Assembly (NCBI GenBank): GCA_030640255.1
Contig: DAOWJS010000103.1
Coordinates: forward strand, 1-33,203
Source of the DNA: Dehalococcoidales bacterium
GTDB lineage: Bacteria > Chloroflexota > Dehalococcoidia > Dehalococcoidales > GCA-2688105
Reading direction: 5' to 3'
DNA length: 33,203 nt
Part shown: positions 28,160-33,203 of the stretch, in pieces
How positions within the stretch are numbered: the first letter of the stretch is position 1
How the letters are laid out: each line of letters starts with the position of its first letter
Made by a program: the position numbers and the translations under genes
The notes under the pieces: model-generated
Told to the model about the DNA's origin: nothing
Seen by the model: the letters and a program-made list of their open reading frames with translations, nothing else
Database searches by the model: none

Positions 28160-29206
28160 ATGAACCTGCGGAGAAAAAGTAAACCAATTCAAATTGGCAA
28201 GGTAACTGTCGGCGGTGGCGCTCCCATCGTGGTGCAGTCTATGACTAAGACCGACACTCGTGATGTTATGTCAACTATTGCCCAAATCAAGGAGCTTGAA
28301 GATTGCGGCTGCGAACTGGTGCGAGTGGCAGTGCCTGATATTGAAGCCGCCCGGGCGATACGAGATATAAAAAGAGGCGTTTCCATACCCGTAATTGCCG
28401 ACATTCACTTTGATTACCGGCTGGCTTTAGAAGCCCTGAAGGCTGGTTGCGATGGGCTGCGGTTAAACCCGGGCAATATCGGCGAGCCGGAAAAGGTCAA
28501 GGCTATAGCTCAAGCTGCCAAAGAAAGAAACGTCCCCATCCGTGTCGGGGTCAATGCCGGCAGCCTGCCCAGAGCCGCCAATCCTAAATTAACTATCGCC
28601 CGGCAAATGGTAGATGCCGCCTTACACCAGATTCACCTGCTGGAGAGCCTGGACTTTGACCTGATTAAGGTCTCCCTCAAAGCCTTTGATGTCCCGACTA
28701 CCATTGGCGCCTACCAGGATATTGCCCAGAAGATACCCTACCCTCTGCACATCGGTATTACTGAAGCCGGCCCGCCCAGAACGGGCATTATCCGCAGCAC
28801 GGTAGGCATCAGCACCCTGCTCTACCTCGGCATTGGTGATACTATCCGGGTTTCGCTCACCGCCCACCCCCGAGAAGAGGTAATTGCCGCTTATGAAATT
28901 CTGAAGAGCCTGAACCTGCGCCAGCACGGTCCGATATTAGTCAGCTGCCCCTCCTGCGGTCGGGCTGAGGTTGATATTGTAAAATTAGCTGAGGCGGTAG
29001 AGGAAAGATTATTAAAGGTTGATAAGCCGATAAAGGTGGCGGTGATGGGCTGTGTGGTCAACGGACCCGGCGAAGCCAAAGACGCCGATATCGGCATCGC
29101 CTGCGGCAAAGGCAAAGCCGTCCTCTTCAAAAAAGGCAAGAAGCTCAGAACCATAGAGGAAAGGGATTTCGTGACGGCACTAATGGCAGAAGTGGAGAGG
29201 TTTTAG
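28160..29206 (+). CDS. ispG: 4-hydroxy-3-methylbut-2-enyl diphosphate synthase
   Basis: IQIGKVTVGGGAPIVVQSMTKTDTRDV; RLNPGNIG; ISCPSCGR-type VSCPSCGRAEVDIVKLAEAVE; VMGCVVNGPGEAKDADIGIACGKGKAVLFKKGK. Confidence 0.97.
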   Translation: MNLRRKSKPIQIGKVTVGGGAPIVVQSMTKTDTRDVMSTIAQIKELEDCGCELVRVAVPDIEAARAIRDIKRGVSIPVIADIHFDYRLALEALKAGCDGLRLNPGNIGEPEKVKAIAQAAKERNVPIRVGVNAGSLPRAANPKLTIARQMVDAALHQIHLLESLDFDLIKVSLKAFDVPTTIGAYQDIAQKIPYPLHIGITEAGPPRTGIIRSTVGISTLLYLGIGDTIRVSLTAHPREEVIAAYEILKSLNLRQHGPILVSCPSCGRAEVDIVKLAEAVEERLLKVDKPIKVAVMGCVVNGPGEAKDADIGIACGKGKAVLFKKGKKLRTIEERDFVTALMAEVERF

Positions 29207-29208
29207 CT

Positions 29209-30210
29209 ATGGGAGACGGAACAGAACAAAATCCCTTTACCCGCGAAGATGTGCTCAAAGCCATAGAAGAAAATGGCGGAACAGCCGAAGGTCTTGACCT
29301 GTCTGGGGCAGTATTTGAGCAAGGGATTGACCTGCACGGTCTCGACCTTAAAGGGATTATTCTTAATGGAGTGGATTTGCCGAGCGCTCAGCTCCTTCAT
29401 GCTGACCTTCAGTATGCTAAATTTAACCCGCATAATTCCAAGCCTGCAAATCTTGAAGGCGCTGACCTGCGAGGTGCACATTTGGAATATGCCGAACTCA
29501 AGGGTGCTGAGCTTTGCGAAGCAATCTTTGGGTTATCAGGAGAGTTATCGCATATGAAAGCACACCTCGACAATACTGACCTTCGGGGTGCCAAGCTGTT
29601 TCGTGCTGATTTTAATGGTGTGTTTTTCTACGATACAAAACTTGAGGGCACTTTCATTCGTGGTGCTGATATTACCGAAGCTCATTTAGGTGACGCTGAT
29701 TGGGGTAACTATAAAATCGGAGAGGAGATAAAATATAAAGACTACTACAGTGCGGAACACCGATACAGGCAACTAAAGATATGGTATACCCAATCTGGAT
29801 ATTATGACATAGCGGGAGAGTTTTTCTTCAGGGAGATGGAAGCCAAAAGAAAGGGCGTAAAGTGGTGGCCACAACCTTGGCATAGGACATGGTCTGCGTT
29901 TCATTCTTTTGTTTCTGGCTATGGAGAAAGACCGCTAAGAGTTGTAAGATGGGGAGCGCTAGTTCTATTTGTGTCAGCTTTGCTGTACTTCTTTCTTCGT
30001 GGTGTAGCTCCATATAACCTGTCTTTGCAGGCTTTCCTAGGTAGCCTGTACTATAGCGCAGTGTCCTTCACCGCACTAGGATATGGTCCCTGGTTCACCG
30101 GCGCCTCGGTGCGCAGTTGGGTACAGGGTGCTGGATCAGCAGAAGCTTTCATCGGGGTTTTTACAATAGCGCTATTCTTGGTAACTTTTACCAGAAAAAT
30201 GAGAAGATAA
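29209..30210 (+). CDS. Pentapeptide-repeat protein with C-terminal two-TM K+-channel-like pore domain
   Basis: A(D/E)L-type repeats (ANLEGADLRGAHLEYAELKGAELCEA...NTDLRGAKLFRADFNG...IRGADITEAHLGDADW), then TM - SLYYSAVSFTALGYGPWF (TxGYG-like filter) - TM FIGVFTIALFLVTFTRKMRR. Confidence 0.82.
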   Translation: MGDGTEQNPFTREDVLKAIEENGGTAEGLDLSGAVFEQGIDLHGLDLKGIILNGVDLPSAQLLHADLQYAKFNPHNSKPANLEGADLRGAHLEYAELKGAELCEAIFGLSGELSHMKAHLDNTDLRGAKLFRADFNGVFFYDTKLEGTFIRGADITEAHLGDADWGNYKIGEEIKYKDYYSAEHRYRQLKIWYTQSGYYDIAGEFFFREMEAKRKGVKWWPQPWHRTWSAFHSFVSGYGERPLRVVRWGALVLFVSALLYFFLRGVAPYNLSLQAFLGSLYYSAVSFTALGYGPWFTGASVRSWVQGAGSAEAFIGVFTIALFLVTFTRKMRR

Positions 30211-30308
30211 GGGGAAGCTTGAAGGGGCTTCGCCCCTTCATTAACCACCCTCCCCCTCCCTTACAAGGGAGGGGGATAAAGGGGGTAGGTTGCTAACAAA
30301 TTTATAAA
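30211..30308. repeat. Palindromic intergenic repeat (copy D)
   Basis: TGAAGGGGCTTCGCCCCTTCA (30220-30240) and CCCCCTCCCTTACAAGGGAGGGGG. Confidence 0.8.
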
Positions 30309-30390
30309 GGGGGTGAGGTAGAAAGAATCTAAACTACTAGAATGAACCGGTTCAACATGGTTTAATACTTTGAGTTCTCGTATTGCCTAA
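30309..30390. repeat. Duplicated leader module, copy 1
   Basis: gggggtgaggtagaaagaatctaaactactagaatgaac...atggtttaatac... aligns without gaps to 31130-31211. Confidence 0.8.
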
Positions 30391-30439
30391 AGAAGCGGGT
30401 GGTAAACAATTATCAACTATTTAAGGAGGTTATGAGCTA

Positions 30440-30940
30440 ATGAAAAAAGCTATCGTGGTCGGGCTGGCATTAATTCTGATGCTTTCGTTTGTAATTTCAT
30501 GCGGGATACCTCAGGAAGAATATGACAAGGTAAGCAGTGACCTTGCCGCCGCTCAGACGCAGATTCAATCGCTGCAAGATGACTTGACCGCAGCTCAGGC
30601 ACAAGTTCAATCGCTGCAAGGTGATTTGGCTGAAGCCCAGGCACAAATTCAGCCCCTGCAAGACGACAAAGAGGCTGCCGAGGAAAAGCGTGCCCAAGCA
30701 TTGGCTTATGCCGAGTATTTGGATATACTTCTGTATTCACTTTTTGAGGAAGCTGGGCTTACTCCCCGCTTCGCATTTGAAGATGAAATTGATTGGATGA
30801 TAGAGCTAAAAACTAGAGCCGACGACATAGGAGATGCCGAGCTAAGTAATTACCTTAAGGAACTAGAGCAACGCAGTGAAGCAGCAATGGAGCGGATGTG
30901 GCAGTATTGCTTGGATAGAATAGAGAAAGCCCTAAAGTGA
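30440..30940 (+). CDS. Coiled-coil lipoprotein
   Basis: Lipobox SFVISCG; three consecutive 14-aa repeats LAAAQTQIQSLQDD / LTAAQAQVQSLQGD / LAEAQAQIQPLQDD; RBS aaggaggt. Confidence 0.8.
   Translation: MKKAIVVGLALILMLSFVISCGIPQEEYDKVSSDLAAAQTQIQSLQDDLTAAQAQVQSLQGDLAEAQAQIQPLQDDKEAAEEKRAQALAYAEYLDILLYSLFEEAGLTPRFAFEDEIDWMIELKTRADDIGDAELSNYLKELEQRSEAAMERMWQYCLDRIEKALK
30542..30667 (+). repeat. In-gene 42-bp tandem repeat (3 units)
   Basis: cttgccgccgctcagacgcagattcaatcgctgcaagatgac and two diverged copies directly following. Confidence 0.85.
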
Positions 30941-30959
30941 ACGGATTCTCATTGAGTTT

Positions 30960-31129
30960 TGCCTCTCTCTAGAATCTCTTCCTAATAGGGGTTTAAGGGG
31001 CGGAGCCCCTCTTGTAAAACCCTAAATCCTAAACCCTAAATCCTAAACCCTAGGGATTTGAATTTTGAGCTTGTTTAGTCCTTCACCTGTGAAGGATTAG
31101 AAATTAGAATTTGTGATTTCACCAAAAGA
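30960..31129. repeat. Composite repeat (copy E): palindrome, telomere-like 14-bp tandem, AT-rich module
   Basis: CTCTCTAGAATCTCTTCCTAATAGGGGTTTAAGGGGCGGAGCCCCT nearly identical to copy C (28042-28090); CCCTAAATCCTAAA x2 at 31020-31047; AT-rich module 31052-31122 is the inverted counterpart of 20913-20968. Confidence 0.85.
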
Positions 31130-31211
31130 GGGGGTGAGCTAGAAAGAATCCAAACTACTAGAATAAACTTGCTCACTATGGTTTAATACCTCAAGTTGTC
31201 CTACTGCCTGT
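31130..31211. repeat. Duplicated leader module, copy 2
   Basis: gggggtgagctagaaagaatccaaactactagaataaac...atggtttaatacc... aligns to 30309-30390. Confidence 0.8.
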
Positions 31212-31234
31212 AATTTAAAAAGAAGGAGAACAAA

Positions 31235-31573
31235 ATGGAGAGAACATGGAAACCGACCACTGCCGGCATCTTGACCATAGTTGCCGGGGTTTTCAATTTG
31301 ATTGCGGGTATAACTCTTGCCTGTGTAGGCACAGATTGCTTAGGTCCACTTACCGGCTTTACAGTTGCCGGGGTTATGTGGTTCGGGGTAATTGGTACGC
31401 CATTAATTATTATCGGGATAGTCGCCATAGTAGGTGGTATCTTTGCTTTGAGGAGAAGAGTCTGGGGGCTGGCGCTGGCTGGAGCCATTTGCGCCCTCTT
31501 CCCACCGCCTATTATCGCCTTGGGGCTATTGTCTATTATATTCCTAGCCCTATCAAAAGAGGAGTTTGCCTAG
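31235..31573 (+). CDS. Small multi-TM membrane protein (about 112 aa)
   Basis: TM-rich: TAGILTIVAGVFNLIAGITLACVG, MWFGVIGTPLIIIGIVAIVGGIFAL, WGLALAGAICALFPPPIIALGLLSIIFLAL; RBS aaggag. Confidence 0.75.
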   Translation: MERTWKPTTAGILTIVAGVFNLIAGITLACVGTDCLGPLTGFTVAGVMWFGVIGTPLIIIGIVAIVGGIFALRRRVWGLALAGAICALFPPPIIALGLLSIIFLALSKEEFA

Positions 31574-31596
31574 AGTCAATTAGCGGTAAATGAAAA

Positions 31597-33203
31597 GTGC
31601 GGATATCAAAGCTATTTGGTAAGACACAGAGAGAGGTGCCGGCTGAGGCAGAGACAGCCAGCCACCAGCTACTGCTAAGAGCCGGAATGATACATCAGGT
31701 AGCCGCCGGGGTATATTCCTATTTGCCCTTAGCCTGGAGGGTGCTCAAGAAAATAGAGAATATAATCCGTGACGAGATGGATAAAGCCGGCGGGCAGGAG
31801 CTACTGCTCCCCGTTCTCCAGCCTCTAGAGTTGTGGCAGGAAACCGGACGAGACCTCGCCTTTGGCAAAAGCCTGTTTATCCTCTCTGACCGTAGAGACC
31901 GCAAGCTAGCCCTGGGACCAACCCATGAGGAGGTCATCACCCGACTGGTTAGCCACAATGCTAAGAGCTACCGTGACCTGCCCCTACTACTGTATCAGAT
32001 TCAGACCAAGTTTCGTGATGAGCCTCGCCCCAGAGGCGGACTGATACGAGTTCGCGAGTTCACCATGAAAGACCTCTATAGCTTTGATACTGATGAAGAG
32101 GGATTAAGCCAGAGCTACGACAAGATGCTCAAGGCATACCAGAATGTCTACACTCGCTGTGGTCTGCCTACCTTACTCGTTGAAGCCGATAGTGGCGCTA
32201 TCGGCGGCAAGGATTCCCACGAGTTTATGGTTATCACCGAAACTGGTGAGGACGAAATTATCTATTGCCCCGGTTGCCAGTATGCGGCTAATGCTGATAA
32301 GGCTCAGAGCATCAAGGATAAGTTAGCCGACGAGACGCTGTTACCCCTGGAAGAGGTTAACACCCCGGGTATGACCACAATTGAACAGGTATCACGTTTC
32401 CTGGGAGTACCGCAAAGCCACACCCTTAAAGCGGTATTCTATACCGCCGACGGTGAGCTAACCTTCGTGATTATCAGGGGCGACCTTGAGGTAAACGAGG
32501 TAAAGCTGAAAAACACCCTGCACTGTGTCGAGCTCCGCCTGGCTACTGAAGCCAAGGTGATAGAAAGTGGAATAGTCGCCGGCTCAGCCTCTCCTATAGG
32601 GAGCAGTGGTATCAAGATTATTGCTGACGACTCCATAACCTCAGGGGCAAACTTTGTTGCTGGCGCCAATAAACCAGATACCCACTTTAGAAATGTCAAC
32701 TACCCAAGGGATTTTAAGGTTGACCTGGTAATTGATATTGCTCGAGCTCGTGCCGGAGATAAATGCCCTAGATGTGGAGGTAAACTATCATCGGCGCACG
32801 GCATTGAGGTCGGGCACGTCTTCAAACTGGGCACCTTCCTCAGTGAAAAATTGGGTGCCTTCTTCACTAACGACGAGGGCATATCCCATCCGATTGTTAT
32901 GGGGTGCTATGGCATAGGTCTGGGCAGATTGTTAGCTGCTGTCATAGAACAGAACCATGATGATAAGGGCATTATCTGGCCGCTAACTATTGCTCCCTAT
33001 CATATCTACCTTTGTTCGCTGTATGGGGAAGGCTCTAAGGTTTCAGAAGTTGCTGAAAAACTGTATTCTGAGCTTGAGGCTGAGGGTTTAGAGGTGCTTT
33101 TTGACGACCGCCAAGAGTCCCCCGGGGTAAAATTCAACGATGCCGACCTTCTGGGGATACCTATCCGGGTTACCATTAGTCCTCGCACCCTTAAAAGTAA
33201 CAG
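31597..33203 (+). CDS. proS: Prolyl-tRNA synthetase, 3' end beyond window
   Basis: GTG start; open to the window end: MRISKLFGKTQREVPAEAETASHQLLLRAGMIHQVAAGVYSYLPLAWRVLKKIENIIRDEMDKAGGQELLLPVLQPLELWQETGR...LGPTHEEVITRLV...QIQTKFRDEPRPRGGLIRVREFTMKDLYSF...GCYGIGLGRLLAAVIEQNHDDKGIIWP. Not in the ORF track. Confidence 0.96.
   Translation, partial: MRISKLFGKTQREVPAEAETASHQLLLRAGMIHQVAAGVYSYLPLAWRVLKKIENIIRDEMDKAGGQELLLPVLQPLELWQETGRDLAFGKSLFILSDRRDRKLALGPTHEEVITRLVSHNAKSYRDLPLLLYQIQTKFRDEPRPRGGLIRVREFTMKDLYSFDTDEEGLSQSYDKMLKAYQNVYTRCGLPTLLVEADSGAIGGKDSHEFMVITETGEDEIIYCPGCQYAANADKAQSIKDKLADETLLPLEEVNTPGMTTIEQVSRFLGVPQSHTLKAVFYTADGELTFVIIRGDLEVNEVKLKNTLHCVELRLATEAKVIESGIVAGSASPIGSSGIKIIADDSITSGANFVAGANKPDTHFRNVNYPRDFKVDLVIDIARARAGDKCPRCGGKLSSAHGIEVGHVFKLGTFLSEKLGAFFTNDEGISHPIVMGCYGIGLGRLLAAVIEQNHDDKGIIWPLTIAPYHIYLCSLYGEGSKVSEVAEKLYSELEAEGLEVLFDDRQESPGVKFNDADLLGIPIRVTISPRTLKSN

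Noticed and set aside
27947-28192. Minus-strand 81-aa ORF (MNWFTFSPQVHGTIYLPHPLYPPLLQRRGGG...)
   Set aside because: Translation of palindromic repeat C; not a protein. The same applies to 21112-21324.
31016-31055. True telomere or linear replicon end
   Set aside because: Only two 14-bp units, flanked on both sides by ordinary chromosomal genes including proS.

Overview
The window looks like a chromosomal segment of a Dehalococcoidia-like Chloroflexota bacterium. That taxonomic call is an inference from the rpsB-tsf-pyrH-frr-uppS-cdsA-dxr-rseP-ispG-...-proS gene order and the short EF-Ts. Main blocks: (i) a Fe-S/Mo-cofactor cluster (CoA-disulfide-reductase-like flavoprotein, FmdB, NifX-like, Mrp, NifU/IscU-like, MobB) that ends in a 29-codon DnaJ stub and a radical SAM gene; (ii) two tRNA-Lys genes (UUU on -, CUU on +) in inverted orientation, bracketing nadE and a complete liv branched-chain amino acid ABC operon, with a different class of decayed recombinase just outside each tRNA; (iii) an M48 metalloprotease carrying a perfect EF-hand loop, followed by a dpp/opp-type peptide ABC operon; (iv) the conserved rpsB...ispG operon, interrupted before proS by a three-gene accessory insertion (pentapeptide-repeat/K+-channel-like protein, coiled-coil lipoprotein, small membrane protein) bounded by dispersed palindromic repeats. 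proS is absent from the ORF track because it starts with GTG and runs off the window. The most unusual items are a 74-codon minus-strand chimera that looks like a [NiFe]-hydrogenase small-subunit N-terminus fused to a HypB C-terminus, the symmetric recombinase scars at both tRNA-Lys genes, and the repeat-bounded accessory insertion with a duplicated leader. No clear new defence or CRISPR-type system was seen.
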